Positions 27,023 through 36,429 are shown, counted from the first letter of the stretch. The stretch is DNA of 42,369 nucleotides from Flavobacteriales bacterium (GCA_021739695.1 JAIPBM010000033.1:1-42369); one strand, 5' to 3'. Notes: a model not told the origin generated them from the sequence alone. Numbers and translations are program-made.

Positions 27023-27903
27023 TTATCGATGGCTCTTTTGGTGATGTCTCCAAAAGCATCAATCCTTCTGTCTCGGAAGAATGGCCAGTTCTGGCGCACA
27101 TTCTCCTGAAGGTCCAAGTCAACATCCGCCATTAGAATCTCTTCCTTATCGTGCGAAGCCATAGCTAGAATCTCTCCCTGCGGACCAGCAATGAACGATG
27201 CGCCCCAAAACTCAATTCCGGCTGTACCAGGAACATATTGCTCCAAACCAATTCTGTTTGCTGCCGCCACGAAAACGCCATTTGCCACCGCATGCCCTTT
27301 CATCACATTCATCCAAGCGTTGTATTGCTTCTCTCCATATTCCTCTTTCTCTTGCGGATGCCAACCAATAGCCGTTGGGTAAAACAACACTTCCGAGCCT
27401 TGCAAGGCAGTCAATCTAGCCGCTTCCGGATACCATTGATCCCAACAAATGAGCGTGCCGATGTTTCCTTTTTTGGTCGGAATGTTCTTGAATCCCAGAT
27501 CACCTGGTGTGAAATAGAATTTCTCGTAGAAATGTGGGTCGTCTGGAATATGCATTTTGCGATACAGGCCAGCCTCTGTTCCATCGGTATCGATGATGTA
27601 TGCGCTATTGTGATAAATGCCCGCCATTCTTCTTTCGAAAAATGGAACGATGATGACCGCGCCTAACTCTTTTGCCAACTTGCTAAAAGCGTTGAACGAA
27701 GTACCGTACAATGGTTCTGCCAAGGCAAAATTGGCAGTATCCTCGCATTGACAGAAGTAATGACTGCTATACAATTCTGGCAAACAGATTACCTCGGCAC
27801 CTTGCTCAGCTGCCTTTCGAACCCAAGTTTCGCACTTTTTTAGATTATTCTCGGCCGTATTGTTCAGGTTCAACTGCACCACCGCAATCTTATATTTACT
27901 CAT
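27019..27903 (-). CDS. aguB: N-carbamoylputrescine amidase
   Basis: 294 residues, nitrilase superfamily, converts N-carbamoylputrescine to putrescine, CO2 and ammonia. The catalytic Glu-Lys-Cys triad is visible: Glu43 in CLPELYSSHYF, Lys116 in LYRKMHIPDDP and Cys153 in LICWDQWYPEAARL. FTPGDLGF and GASFIAGPQGEIL are family landmarks. It is the first gene of the aguB-aguA operon, overlapping the next start by four bases, so the two enzymes are made together for polyamine synthesis from arginine-derived agmatine. Confidence 0.96.
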   Translation of the reverse strand: MSKYKIAVVQLNLNNTAENNLKKCETWVRKAAEQGAEVICLPELYSSHYFCQCEDTANFALAEPLYGTSFNAFSKLAKELGAVIIVPFFERRMAGIYHNSAYIIDTDGTEAGLYRKMHIPDDPHFYEKFYFTPGDLGFKNIPTKKGNIGTLICWDQWYPEAARLTALQGSEVLFYPTAIGWHPQEKEEYGEKQYNAWMNVMKGHAVANGVFVAAANRIGLEQYVPGTAGIEFWGASFIAGPQGEILAMASHDKEEILMADVDLDLQENVRQNWPFFRDRRIDAFGDITKRAIDK

Positions 27904-28054
27904 ATTCTGTATTCAATTTGTGAGGCGATAAATATAAGAGACCTTAAGCGGAACCATAGATGAGAAATTTGGCTTTCGTTAGAGGTTGCGGGAATCAATC
28001 GGAAATCACTTCACTGAGAACAAGCTGAAACCCGCTGCTGATTACATTTGCAGG

Positions 28055-29242
28055 ATGCGCGAATTCCTACTTTTTTATCTGGGATACAACTTGGTGGTCG
28101 GCATGGTGCTCACCACTTTGTATTTGATCAAGTATCAGGGAAAGATGAAGCCCTTGGAAATTGCTTTCCTATTGGTTTTTCCAGCCATTGGTCTTGGAAA
28201 ATCCATCTATGCCCAAAACATAGTCAAAGGCGAACAACCGGCATTTCCCGAAAAATGGTTCATGTGGAAATACATGGTGAAAGTTAATTGGGGTTTCATG
28301 GCCATTCTTGCCCTTACGCCTGTGGTTTTCTTTCTGTTCCTGTTATTAGGCATCTCCATTTCTAGCTTGTCTGAATTTGGCTTTGGCGACCTGAGTTCGT
28401 TGACCGAATTGGGTGCCATGGTTGGTAGTGGAATGATTGCCCTCGTGGTTTTCTTCGGGTTGATCATGGCATTGGCGTTGGCCATTCCCTATTTGATATT
28501 CATCTATGTTCCTAAACATCAGATGCAGATGATCGAGCGAAGCGTTCAATTGGAACTCATCAGAAATAATCAAGCACGAAGCACAGCAAGTGAAAAGCCA
28601 GCAGCAAGCAATTACAAAATGAAATCAGCAGAATTATTTCCATTGGTGGATGTGTATGTAAAAGACTGCATCAACGAATTCAAACACATACCGAAAGACC
28701 GAAGAAAGGCGTTGGAAGAAGTGGCCGCTGAACTGAGCCGCAAGCTGAACGCAAGCGAACAGGTAAATCTGATGTTCATCTGCACCCACAATTCGCGCAG
28801 AAGCCAGTTTGCGCAGGTTTGGGCCGCAGTGGCAGCAGCGCATTACGGCATTCGGAACGTGCACAACTACTCTGGCGGGACGGAAGCAACAGCTTTCAAC
28901 AAACGCGCAGTGGCAGCCATTGAACGAGCAGGATTGTTGACAAAAGGAACGGTAGGCACCAATCCGCGCTATGCTGTCCGATTCTCAGACAATTTGGGTG
29001 CAATCGATTGTTATTCAAAAACCTTCGATGATCCGGCCAATCCGCAGAAAGGTTTTATTGCCATCATGACCTGTTCGGATGCTGATGAGAACTGTCCACT
29101 CGTTCCTGGAGCGGATTTCCGCAGCAGAATAACGTATGAAGATCCAAAAGTAGCCGACCGAACAGAAGAGGAAACGCAGCGCTATGACGCGCGCTGTCAA
29201 GAGATTGCCACCGAAATGCTGTATCTCTTCAGCAAGGTCTGA
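28055..29242 (+). CDS. Membrane domain fused to low-molecular-weight phosphatase/arsenate-reductase-like domain
   Basis: About 395 residues from ATG 28055 (MREFLLFYLGYNLVVGM); the frame extends to a TTG at 27986, less likely. The N-terminal half (~1-180) has about four hydrophobic segments (LLFYLGYNLVVGMVLTTLYL, AFLLVFPAIGLG, FMAILALTPVVFFLFLLLGI, MIALVVFFGLIMALALAIPY). After a polar linker comes a ~200-residue domain typical of free-standing Bacteroidota LMW phosphatases: FPLVDVYVKDCINEFKHIP, the CX5R loop in LMFICTHNSRRSQ, YSGGTEATAFN, and MTCSDADENCPLVPGA. Normally this domain begins its own gene. Here it is in frame with the membrane part, giving a membrane-tethered phosphatase or arsenate reductase. 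Confidence 0.85.
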   Translation: MREFLLFYLGYNLVVGMVLTTLYLIKYQGKMKPLEIAFLLVFPAIGLGKSIYAQNIVKGEQPAFPEKWFMWKYMVKVNWGFMAILALTPVVFFLFLLLGISISSLSEFGFGDLSSLTELGAMVGSGMIALVVFFGLIMALALAIPYLIFIYVPKHQMQMIERSVQLELIRNNQARSTASEKPAASNYKMKSAELFPLVDVYVKDCINEFKHIPKDRRKALEEVAAELSRKLNASEQVNLMFICTHNSRRSQFAQVWAAVAAAHYGIRNVHNYSGGTEATAFNKRAVAAIERAGLLTKGTVGTNPRYAVRFSDNLGAIDCYSKTFDDPANPQKGFIAIMTCSDADENCPLVPGADFRSRITYEDPKVADRTEEETQRYDARCQEIATEMLYLFSKV

Positions 29243-29245
29243 CGC

Positions 29246-29821
29246 ATGGATCATCGTCATTTTATCCTCTACAAACCTGACTGTTTTCTGTCGCAGTTCG
29301 TATCGCAGCAAACCAAGCGGAAAAACAAAAAGATGCTTGGTCAACTGTCTGATTTCCCTGAAGGCACCATGGCCATTGGCCGCTTAGATGAACCTTCCGA
29401 AGGGCTGTTGCTACTGACCACTGATGGCAAAATGAGCGAGTACATCAGAAGCAAGCAGGTTGAAAAAGAATATTACGCACAGGTGGACGGAAACATTGAT
29501 GAATCGGCCATTGAAAAGCTGCGCAAAGGTGTACAGATCAGGACCGAAACGGGAATGTATACCACACTTCCGTGCTCAGTTCGGTTGCTTCCTGAAGCAC
29601 CTTCCCTTCCGCCCCGAACAAAAAGGATCCGTGATGAACGACACGGCCCCACTTCATGGATATCCATTACACTAACAGAAGGCAAATACCGTCAGGTGAG
29701 GAAAATGACGGCAGTTGTGGGATTTCCAACGCTACGATTGGTACGCGTGCGTATCGGAGCCATTCAACTAAAAGACATGGAACCTGGAAATGTGCTAGAA
29801 GTTTCCGAATTCGAGGTTTAG
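29246..29821 (+). CDS. rluE: 23S rRNA pseudouridine synthase, RluE/RsuA family
   Basis: 191 residues, no S4 domain, which fits the short RluE branch that modifies U2457 of 23S rRNA (E. coli numbering, from family knowledge). The catalytic loop is GRLDEPSEGLLLLTTDG with the active-site Asp; the other landmarks are FILYKPDCFLSQF at the N-terminus and LTEGKYRQVRKMTAVVGFPTLRLVRVRIG near the C-terminus. It starts 3 bp after the phosphatase fusion gene, so the two are co-transcribed. Site specificity is inferred from family similarity. Confidence 0.9.
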   Translation: MDHRHFILYKPDCFLSQFVSQQTKRKNKKMLGQLSDFPEGTMAIGRLDEPSEGLLLLTTDGKMSEYIRSKQVEKEYYAQVDGNIDESAIEKLRKGVQIRTETGMYTTLPCSVRLLPEAPSLPPRTKRIRDERHGPTSWISITLTEGKYRQVRKMTAVVGFPTLRLVRVRIGAIQLKDMEPGNVLEVSEFEV

Positions 29822-29902
29822 ATTGCCTTTCTGAATTACCTGCCGGAAACGTTGAATTTCAAAATATTTGTAATTTGAAGGCTCAATCAAACCATTCAAG
29901 CC

Positions 29903-30406
29903 ATGAAAACTACCATTCTAAAAATTCTTTTTCCAGCCTTTGTGCTTGGTTTTGTCTTCGCTTCTTGCGAAACAAGTGTCGATTCAGGATGCAGCTCAAC
30001 TGACTGTGACCTCCCGAACGGAGAATGCGTTGATGACCAATGCGTATGCATGCCGGGATACGAAGGTGAAAATTGCCAAACCGAACAGCGCCAGGAGTTC
30101 TTAGGTGCCTACTCAGTGAATGAAAGCTGCGACAACGGTAACGATTCGTATGACATGGTCGTGTCTGCTGGCGAGTTTGCTTTCAACGTGGTTTTCGAGA
30201 ATCTCGTCAACACTGGTGCCAACGTTGTGGGTGTTGTAAGTGGAAATAATGTGGTTATCAATTCCCAGACATTCGATCTTGGCGGAGGAAATTCGCTGTA
30301 TCTAAGTGGCACAGGTTCTATTGCAGGTAGCGAACTCAGTCTATCATGCACGATCTATGAGAATGGTGGAAATGCTGATGTCTGCACCATGACTTGCACA
30401 AAGTAA
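29903..30406 (+). CDS. Lipoprotein with an EGF-like module
   Basis: 167 residues. The signal peptide MKTTILKILFPAFVLGFVFASC ends in lipobox FASC (Cys22). It is followed by an EGF-like module with the cysteine pattern C-x4-C...C-x4-C-x-C-x8-C: CSSTDCDLPNGECVDDQC then VCMPGYEGENC. The rest is a single beta-rich domain (FLGAYSVNESCDNGNDSYDM ... DVCTMTCTK) resembling small lipocalin-like or beta-barrel domains attached to EGF modules in Bacteroidota lipoproteins. No function can be given. The stop is followed 71 bp later by mtaB on the same strand. Confidence 0.83.
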   Translation: MKTTILKILFPAFVLGFVFASCETSVDSGCSSTDCDLPNGECVDDQCVCMPGYEGENCQTEQRQEFLGAYSVNESCDNGNDSYDMVVSAGEFAFNVVFENLVNTGANVVGVVSGNNVVINSQTFDLGGGNSLYLSGTGSIAGSELSLSCTIYENGGNADVCTMTCTK

Positions 30407-30460
30407 AACTCCCGTTCAATCACTTTACAATTCGGATTCCTTCGAAGATAACAGAAGACA

Positions 30461-30468
30461 TATCTTTG
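30461..30468 (+). promoter_or_regulatory. -7 promoter box (TATCTTTG) for mtaB
   Basis: A perfect TAnnTTTG in TATCTTTGCCGCC, 9 bp before ATG 30478. It fixes the mtaB start, because the longer frame from 30394 would contain this promoter. Confidence 0.6.
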
Positions 30469-30477
30469 CCGCCCAGA

Positions 30478-31794
30478 ATGCGAACCGTAGCTTTTCATAC
30501 ACTTGGCTGTAAGCTTAACTTTTCGGAGACGAGCACCATTGCGCGGCAGCTCATAGCAGCTGGTTATCAGCGTGTTGATTTCAAGGAATCGGCCGATGTG
30601 TATATCATCAATACCTGTTCGGTTACTGATCAGGCAGATGCCACATGCAGAAACATCGTTCGGCAGGCGCTGAAGGTGAATCCGAACGGTTTTGTGGCCG
30701 TAATCGGTTGCTATGCGCAGCTGAAACCACAGGAAATTGCCAACATTGAAGGCGTTGATATTGTGCTTGGCGCCAACGAGAAATTCAACATTGCTGGTTA
30801 CCTCGAAAACCTAGAGAAAGGTCCAGAAGCAGGCGTACACAGCTGCGAGATCAAAGATGTGAAGGAATTCGTTCCGGGATTCTCATCCAACGATCGTACG
30901 CGCACGTTTCTGAAACTACAGGACGGTTGCGATTATTTCTGCTCATTCTGCACCATTCCGCTGGCGCGAGGAAGAAGTCGAAGCGAGAACATCGCTAACA
31001 GCCTTGTTTCTGCCAAAGAAGCCATTGCCACAGGCGTGAAAGAGATTGTACTTACTGGTGTGAACATCGGTGATTTCGGTTCGGGAACAGACGAAAACTT
31101 CTTTCAACTCATTCAACAATTGGATATGTTGGAAGGTGATGTGGAACGCTTCCGTATTTCGAGCATTGAGCCGAATCTTTTGAGTGACGAGATCATCCGT
31201 TTCTGCGCCAGTTCCGAACGTTTTGTGCCGCATTTCCACATTCCGTTGCAAAGTGGATCTAATGAGCTATTGAGCAAAATGAGAAGACGCTACGATTCTG
31301 CCCTGTACAGAAGCCGCATTGAGACGATTAGAGAAGTAATGCAGCATGCTTGTATTGGCGTTGATGTGATTGTTGGCCACCCAGGCGAAACAGAAGAAGA
31401 ATTCCTAAAAACGTATCAGTTCTTGAACGAACTGCCTATCTCCTACTTGCACGTGTTCACGTATTCGGAACGTCCGAATACCACAGCTGTTCGGGTGAAG
31501 GAGGAAATTGTGCCTATTTCCGAAAGAAGGAAACGCAATAAGATGCTTACCATTCTAAGCGAGAAGAAAAAGCGGGCGTTCTATCAACCTTTTGAAGGAA
31601 CTGTTCGCCCAGTGCTTTTTGAACACGAGGAAAAGGATGGTTTCATGTTCGGATACACCGACAATTACCTACGGGTTCAGATTCCGTATGACGAAGCCCT
31701 GAGTGGAAAGATCATTGACACCGAACTTAGCAAATTGAATGACGGAGGCGTGTTTGAAGGCACCTTGCAATTGGCTCATTCGCTTACTCGCTAA
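30478..31794 (+). CDS. mtaB: tRNA t6A37 methylthiotransferase (MtaB)
   Basis: 438 residues from ATG 30478. A radical-SAM enzyme converting t6A37 to ms2t6A37 in tRNAs reading ANN codons. The N-terminal UPF0004 domain has the three cluster cysteines in FHTLGCKLN, INTCSVT and VIGCYAQ. The radical-SAM motif CxxxCxxC is CDYFCSFC, within LQDGCDYFCSFCTIPLARG. The C-terminal part (about 365-438) is the TRAM-like substrate domain. LNFSETS and the lack of a MiaB-type extension favour MtaB over MiaB. The 28-codon upstream extension is rejected because it contains the promoter box. lgt follows 12 bp after the stop. Confidence 0.95.
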   Translation: MRTVAFHTLGCKLNFSETSTIARQLIAAGYQRVDFKESADVYIINTCSVTDQADATCRNIVRQALKVNPNGFVAVIGCYAQLKPQEIANIEGVDIVLGANEKFNIAGYLENLEKGPEAGVHSCEIKDVKEFVPGFSSNDRTRTFLKLQDGCDYFCSFCTIPLARGRSRSENIANSLVSAKEAIATGVKEIVLTGVNIGDFGSGTDENFFQLIQQLDMLEGDVERFRISSIEPNLLSDEIIRFCASSERFVPHFHIPLQSGSNELLSKMRRRYDSALYRSRIETIREVMQHACIGVDVIVGHPGETEEEFLKTYQFLNELPISYLHVFTYSERPNTTAVRVKEEIVPISERRKRNKMLTILSEKKKRAFYQPFEGTVRPVLFEHEEKDGFMFGYTDNYLRVQIPYDEALSGKIIDTELSKLNDGGVFEGTLQLAHSLTR

Positions 31795-31806
31795 GTAGCT
31801 TAGCCT

Positions 31807-32739
31807 ATGTATCCAACCTTTTACGACCTTGTTCTAGACCTCTTCGGGATTTCTGTTCCTGCATTTAACGTGATGCAGATGTATGGCATGATGGTCGGTC
31901 TTGGCTTCATTGTAGGCAGTATACTACTCACACTCGAACTGCAACGGAAAGAGCGCATCGGCCAATTAAAGCCGCTAACCAAGAAATCTGGAAGCAAGGA
32001 AACCATCATACATCCCTACGACCACGTAGGCAATATTGCCATGATCTGCTGTTTCGGAGCCATTGCGGGTGGAAAACTGTTTCACAATCTGGAAAACTGG
32101 GATGAGATGATGGCCGATCCGATGGCTGCGCTCACTTCCATGGGTGGTTTTTCCTTTTTAGGAGGACTTATCGTGTCTATGGGTCTTTTTGCGTGGTATG
32201 CGAAAAGAAACAAACTGAGCATCCTTCATTTTCTCGATGCAGTGATGCCATCTGTGGCCATTGGCTATGGCTTCGGTCGCTTGGGTTGCCATATTTCTGG
32301 CGATGGCGATTGGGGAATTCCGAACGACAGTCCCATGCCTGATTGGTTGAGCTTCCTTCCCGATTGGATGTGGGCCTACAACTACCCGAATAATGTGCTG
32401 CATGTGGATATGATCCAATACTTTGCAGATAAAGGCTATACGAGCTTGACTGGCTACGCCTATCCTACCCCGATCTACGAGATCATCATGTCCATCTTCA
32501 TGTTTGCATTCATGTGGAGCATGCGCAAGCGATGGACTGTTCCCGGAATCATGCTTTCGGTCTATCTGATACTATCGGGTATTGAACGCCTACTGATTGA
32601 ACAGATCCGCATCAATAACGAATACAACGTGCTGGGTGGAATTACGCAGGCAGAGATGTTATCCCTCGCCATGGTGCTGATCGGGGCCTTTGGCCTCTAT
32701 TACATGCCGAAAGTGGGCGAACGTTGGGCCAAGGTTTAA
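31807..32739 (+). CDS. lgt: Prolipoprotein diacylglyceryl transferase
   Basis: 310 residues, inner-membrane enzyme that moves diacylglycerol onto the lipobox Cys of prolipoproteins. It would modify the many lipoproteins in this window. About seven hydrophobic segments are visible (for example MMVGLGFIVGSILLTLEL and GGFSFLGGLIVSMGLFAWY). The Lgt signature is SVAIGYGFGRLGCHISGDGDWG (about 155-176), with the conserved Arg and Gly residues of the active site; YPTPIYEIIMSIFMF is also typical. The form GCHISGDGDWG is the Bacteroidota variant. It is co-transcribed with mtaB. Confidence 0.95.
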   Translation: MYPTFYDLVLDLFGISVPAFNVMQMYGMMVGLGFIVGSILLTLELQRKERIGQLKPLTKKSGSKETIIHPYDHVGNIAMICCFGAIAGGKLFHNLENWDEMMADPMAALTSMGGFSFLGGLIVSMGLFAWYAKRNKLSILHFLDAVMPSVAIGYGFGRLGCHISGDGDWGIPNDSPMPDWLSFLPDWMWAYNYPNNVLHVDMIQYFADKGYTSLTGYAYPTPIYEIIMSIFMFAFMWSMRKRWTVPGIMLSVYLILSGIERLLIEQIRINNEYNVLGGITQAEMLSLAMVLIGAFGLYYMPKVGERWAKV

Positions 32740-32764
32740 TCAGACGCCAAGTTCAGCTCCCTAA

Positions 32765-32853
32765 AAGCCAACAACTCCCCAAGCGCTTTTTGCACCTTCT
32801 CTTTGGAAGGAATCATGGTTTCTTCCAAGATGGAATTGAGCGGAATGGCAGGC
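32765..32853 (-). pseudogene. Duplicated 3' fragment of the E1 dehydrogenase gene
   Basis: These 89 bp match 33989-34077, the last codons of the E1 gene, at 87 of 89 positions and in the same orientation. The fragment encodes the same C-terminal peptide (IPLNSILEETMIPSKEKV ... GELLAY) without any 5' part. It flanks the secreted-protein gene at 32928-33866, so the pair of copies brackets an inserted segment of about 1.1 kb. Confidence 0.88.
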
Positions 32854-32927
32854 TTCTTCCGTTCATCTTGACTGAGGCAATCTCAAATTTTCCAAGGAAT
32901 TACAATGGATGATTGTTGATCCGGTTA

Positions 32928-33866
32928 TTAATCTCTGACAATATTCTGATTGAATTCAAAACCATCACCGTCAATAAGTTGCATCAGATACATCCCTTTT
33001 ACTTCTGGAAGCTCGTATTGGAATAATTGAGATGTGCGGAATTGATCCATTCTGATCAAAACCCCTAGAGTATTATACAGTTTTACCGTCATCCATTGAT
33101 CCGAGCCAGTAGCTTCGATGTTCACGTATCCCGTAGATGGATTAGGGTAAATTTTCGGTTGAATTCTAAGACTTGGGTAATCCTCTTCAATTCCAGTGAG
33201 CAAGAGCGGGCAGTCATATGAAGAATCGGGATAAACAGTCTCTCCATCAATTGTAACGCAATACAAATAAGTTCCGCGCTCAAATGGAGGTACTAAAAGT
33301 CCCATCAGGCCGAATGAATTCCCTATTCCTTCTATCAGATCCACATAGTTCGAATCATAACCTAGAGAGATTCCGAATCTTTTGTGGTAATCATTTCCGA
33401 TTAAAATGGAGTCTATGCTGCTAACAACATTGGTTTCATTTGAAGGATCATTGATCAGAGTTGGAGGCAGCGTATCGCCAATAGAAAGATCAAAATCGTA
33501 CAGCAAGGTGTCTGAAACGCTCGAATGTTGCTTGAAATATACCTTCTTATTCAAGCTATCTTCCCTATAATAACCCCAAAGTTCATAGAAGAAATTATGG
33601 TGGACATTCCCCGTACAATTGCCCCAAGAGTCTTCCGAATAAACTTTTCCCTTTTTACCGATGCTGCGATATGTTAAACCATTAAAGACCGTATCTCCGG
33701 TAATCCAATATTGATAATCTTCACAGCAACCGCATTGAAATCCACCTGAACTTTCCCTCCATATAGCATTGGAGGAGGGAAAAGGATGGTACGCGTTCAC
33801 CTGAGATTGAACATTCTCAGATAAAATTAAAACCAACAGAAAAAGAAATGACCGTAGCTCTTTCAT
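32928..33866 (-). CDS. Secreted protein with type IX sorting tail, unknown function
   Basis: 312 residues from ATG 33866, chosen because MKELRSFLFLLVLILSENVQSQ is a signal peptide; the frame extends 20 codons upstream without one. The mature part has a Cys cluster FQCGCCEDYQYW near the N-terminus, followed by a beta-rich region about a substrate- or metal-free fold I cannot name. The C-terminal ~80 residues form a T9SS sorting domain (PKIYPNPSTGYVNIEATGSD ... GFEFNQNIVRD). The gene sits between two copies of the E1 3' end, which suggests it arrived later than its neighbours. Confidence 0.82.
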   Translation of the reverse strand: MKELRSFLFLLVLILSENVQSQVNAYHPFPSSNAIWRESSGGFQCGCCEDYQYWITGDTVFNGLTYRSIGKKGKVYSEDSWGNCTGNVHHNFFYELWGYYREDSLNKKVYFKQHSSVSDTLLYDFDLSIGDTLPPTLINDPSNETNVVSSIDSILIGNDYHKRFGISLGYDSNYVDLIEGIGNSFGLMGLLVPPFERGTYLYCVTIDGETVYPDSSYDCPLLLTGIEEDYPSLRIQPKIYPNPSTGYVNIEATGSDQWMTVKLYNTLGVLIRMDQFRTSQLFQYELPEVKGMYLMQLIDGDGFEFNQNIVRD

Positions 33867-33983
33867 AAGCGCAACTCTATTGTTAAAACTACGAATTGTA
33901 CCAATCACATGCACGTATTGGCTCATTGATGAAAACCAATGGGCTTGCCGAAAACGAATGGATAAGAGTGGAATTGGCTGTTC

Positions 33984-36062
33984 TCAATAAGCCAACAACT
34001 CCCCAAGCGCTTTTTGCACCTTCTCTTTAGAAGGAATCATGGTTTCTTCCAAGATGGAATTGAGCGGAATGGCTGGCATGTCTTCTGAGCCGATGACCTT
34101 AACAGGCGCATCGAGGTATTCGAAACAATGTTCAGAAATGCGCGCAGCAATGCTTTGAGCGAATGAGTTGGAAACAGGTTCTTCCGTCAACACAAGACAT
34201 CTTCCATGCTTCTTCACTGTGGCATAAATGAGTTCTGTATCCAATGGTTGAAGGGTTCGAAGATCAATGATCTCTACACGGCCTTTGAATTCCTTAGCCG
34301 CATTCCTACTCCAATAAACACCCCTTCCATAGGTGATAACGCAGCAGCTTTCAGATTTTTCAATCGATTCACTGTCAGCCTCTTGCACTACCCTACCTTT
34401 ACCAAAAGGTATAACGTAATCTTCGCTTGGCTCGATGGTGCGCGCTTCTTCTGTTCCTTTGATCTTGCTCCAATACAGACCTTTGTGTTCGAGCATCACC
34501 ACAGGATTCGGGTCGTAGTAAGCAGCTTTCATCAATCCTTTGAGATCGGCACCTGTGGATGGATACGCCACCTTGATGCCTTTGATGTTGCAGAGCACGC
34601 TCTCCACACTTGATGAGTGATAGGGTCCTCCGCTACCATACGCGCCAATTGGAACGCGGAGAATGCAGCTTACAGGCCATTTGCCATTGCTGAGATAACA
34701 CGAACGACTTACTTCCGTGAAAAGCTGATTCAATCCCGGCCAGATGTAATCCGCAAACTGTACTTCCACAATAGGTTTCAATCCAGCAGCACTCATACCC
34801 ACGGTGCTACCGATGATGAACGCTTCTTGAATAGGCGTATTGAATACGCGATGGTCTCCGAATTTCTCGGCAAGCGTAGCCGCTTCGCGGAACACTCCTC
34901 CAAGCCTTCTGCCTACATCCTGTCCGTAAAGCAAGCATTCTGGGTGCTTTTCCATCAACTCACGAATGGCGAAAAGGGCGCTATCCACCATTACGGTTGC
35001 TTCCTTGCCTGCTGGCGCACGTTCTCCTGTTTCTTCCGTGATGGGCGTTGGGGCATACACGTGGGTAAAAAGGTCTTCTGGACGCGGGTCTTCGAAGGTC
35101 AGTGCCTTATCGTATTCTGCTTGCACAAAAGCCGTAGTTTCTGATTCAATGGTCAAGAGTTCCGCTTCCGAAACTTCGGCATCCAACAATTGCTTTCTCA
35201 GAATCGGATATGGGTCGCGCTTGGCGTGTTCGGCCAGGTTCTCTTCCGAACGATAAAAATCCATGCGAACACCCGAAGTATGGTGGTTCAGCAAGGGCAC
35301 TTTTGCATGTACCATCATGGGTCTTCGCTCCCTTCGGATGGTCGCTATGGCCTTTTGAACCGTAGTGTATGATTCAATGAAGTTACTTCCGTTAATCGAT
35401 TGTACCTCAAGTCCTTTGAATCCTTGAGCATACTGGCTGGCATCCATGGCACGTATCTCGTCCGCACTGGCCGAAATATCCCATTCGTTGTCCTGAACCA
35501 AGTAAAGAATAGGCAATTGCTTGAGCACCGCCATTTGCAGCGCTTCCGACACTTCGCCTTCCGTAATGGCCGCATCGCCAATAGAGCAGACCACCACAGG
35601 CCTGTCCTCCATCTCCGCATCCAGCTTCATCAATTCGCGGTACTGCACGCCCATGGCGATACCCGTGGTAGGAATGGCCTGCATGCCTGTGGCCGAACTC
35701 TGATGCGGGATCTTCGGCATGTCATCCCGCTTCAAACTCGGGTGACTGTAATAGGTCCTTCCGCCTGAGAATGGATCATCGCGCTTGGCCAATAACTGCA
35801 ACATCAATTCGTGCGGCTGCATGCCAATGGACAGCAGGATGGAATCATCGCGGTAGTAGGGCGCCACAAAATCCTGTGGCTTCAACTGCATTCCTAGGGC
35901 GATCTGAATGGCTTCGTGACCGCGCGATGTGGCATGCACATACTTGCTTGTTACCCTCGCATTGGCCTCATAGAGTATGGTCATGGCCTTGGCCGTGCAC
36001 ATCAAGCGGTAGGCTTTCTTCAGCGTTTCTACAGATACGGATGCTTTCGATGTCTTTATCAT
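33984..36062 (-). CDS. 2-oxo acid dehydrogenase E1, alpha and beta subunits fused
   Basis: 692 residues from ATG 36062. The frame continues 48 codons upstream into low-complexity sequence that is not family-like. The N-terminal half is E1-alpha: TSKYVHATSRGHEAIQIALG, the thiamine-diphosphate motif GDAAITEGEVSEALQMAVL, and VQDNEWDISA. The C-terminal half (about 355-692) is E1-beta: LYGQDVGRRLGGVFREA, NTPIQEAFIIGSTVGMSAAG, QFADYIWPGLNQL, and LEHKGLYWSK. It catalyses oxidative decarboxylation of a 2-oxo acid, most likely branched-chain 2-oxoisovalerate type, passing acyl groups to an E2 not in the window. Fused E1 is common in Bacteroidota. Confidence 0.92.
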   Translation of the reverse strand: MIKTSKASVSVETLKKAYRLMCTAKAMTILYEANARVTSKYVHATSRGHEAIQIALGMQLKPQDFVAPYYRDDSILLSIGMQPHELMLQLLAKRDDPFSGGRTYYSHPSLKRDDMPKIPHQSSATGMQAIPTTGIAMGVQYRELMKLDAEMEDRPVVVCSIGDAAITEGEVSEALQMAVLKQLPILYLVQDNEWDISASADEIRAMDASQYAQGFKGLEVQSINGSNFIESYTTVQKAIATIRRERRPMMVHAKVPLLNHHTSGVRMDFYRSEENLAEHAKRDPYPILRKQLLDAEVSEAELLTIESETTAFVQAEYDKALTFEDPRPEDLFTHVYAPTPITEETGERAPAGKEATVMVDSALFAIRELMEKHPECLLYGQDVGRRLGGVFREAATLAEKFGDHRVFNTPIQEAFIIGSTVGMSAAGLKPIVEVQFADYIWPGLNQLFTEVSRSCYLSNGKWPVSCILRVPIGAYGSGGPYHSSSVESVLCNIKGIKVAYPSTGADLKGLMKAAYYDPNPVVMLEHKGLYWSKIKGTEEARTIEPSEDYVIPFGKGRVVQEADSESIEKSESCCVITYGRGVYWSRNAAKEFKGRVEIIDLRTLQPLDTELIYATVKKHGRCLVLTEEPVSNSFAQSIAARISEHCFEYLDAPVKVIGSEDMPAIPLNSILEETMIPSKEKVQKALGELLAY

Positions 36063-36429
36063 GAACCACAAAGTTGACAAAGTTGATGGAGTTGACAAAG
36101 TTAGATATGAGATGTGAGACGTGAGATGTGAGATTAGATTGTGGTGGATAGTGCAGAACGAATCGTTTCGTTCGCCTAAGGCGGATGAAGGATGCTGTGG
36201 AAACACGAATTCTTCAGGCTACATTCCAATATCTAAAATCTAATATCTCATAGCTCAAAGCACATATCTAATAGCCCTTCACAAATAGGGTGTTGAAAGT
36301 GGAATTATTGGCGTGATTTTGTTGGATAATTGAAAAATAACTTCCAACTTCATGTTGTTAATATCTCCCATCCGAAGGTCATGAACACGGATTAGGAGAC
36401 ATGCTACCAGCCCTAAACCATCTGCTACC
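36063..36429. other. Gene-free, low-complexity spacer
   Basis: 367 bp between divergent genes. It holds short reiterated words (GTTGACAAAGTT twice, GATGTGAG three times, ATCTAATATCTCATA-like phrases at 36232-36262) and no convincing gene, terminator or full promoter. It must contain the promoters of the E1 gene and the HTH gene, but I could not assign them. Confidence 0.5.

Noticed and set aside
36063-36206. 48-codon N-terminal extension of the E1 protein
   Set aside because: It translates low-complexity spacer; the E1 family begins near ATG 36062.
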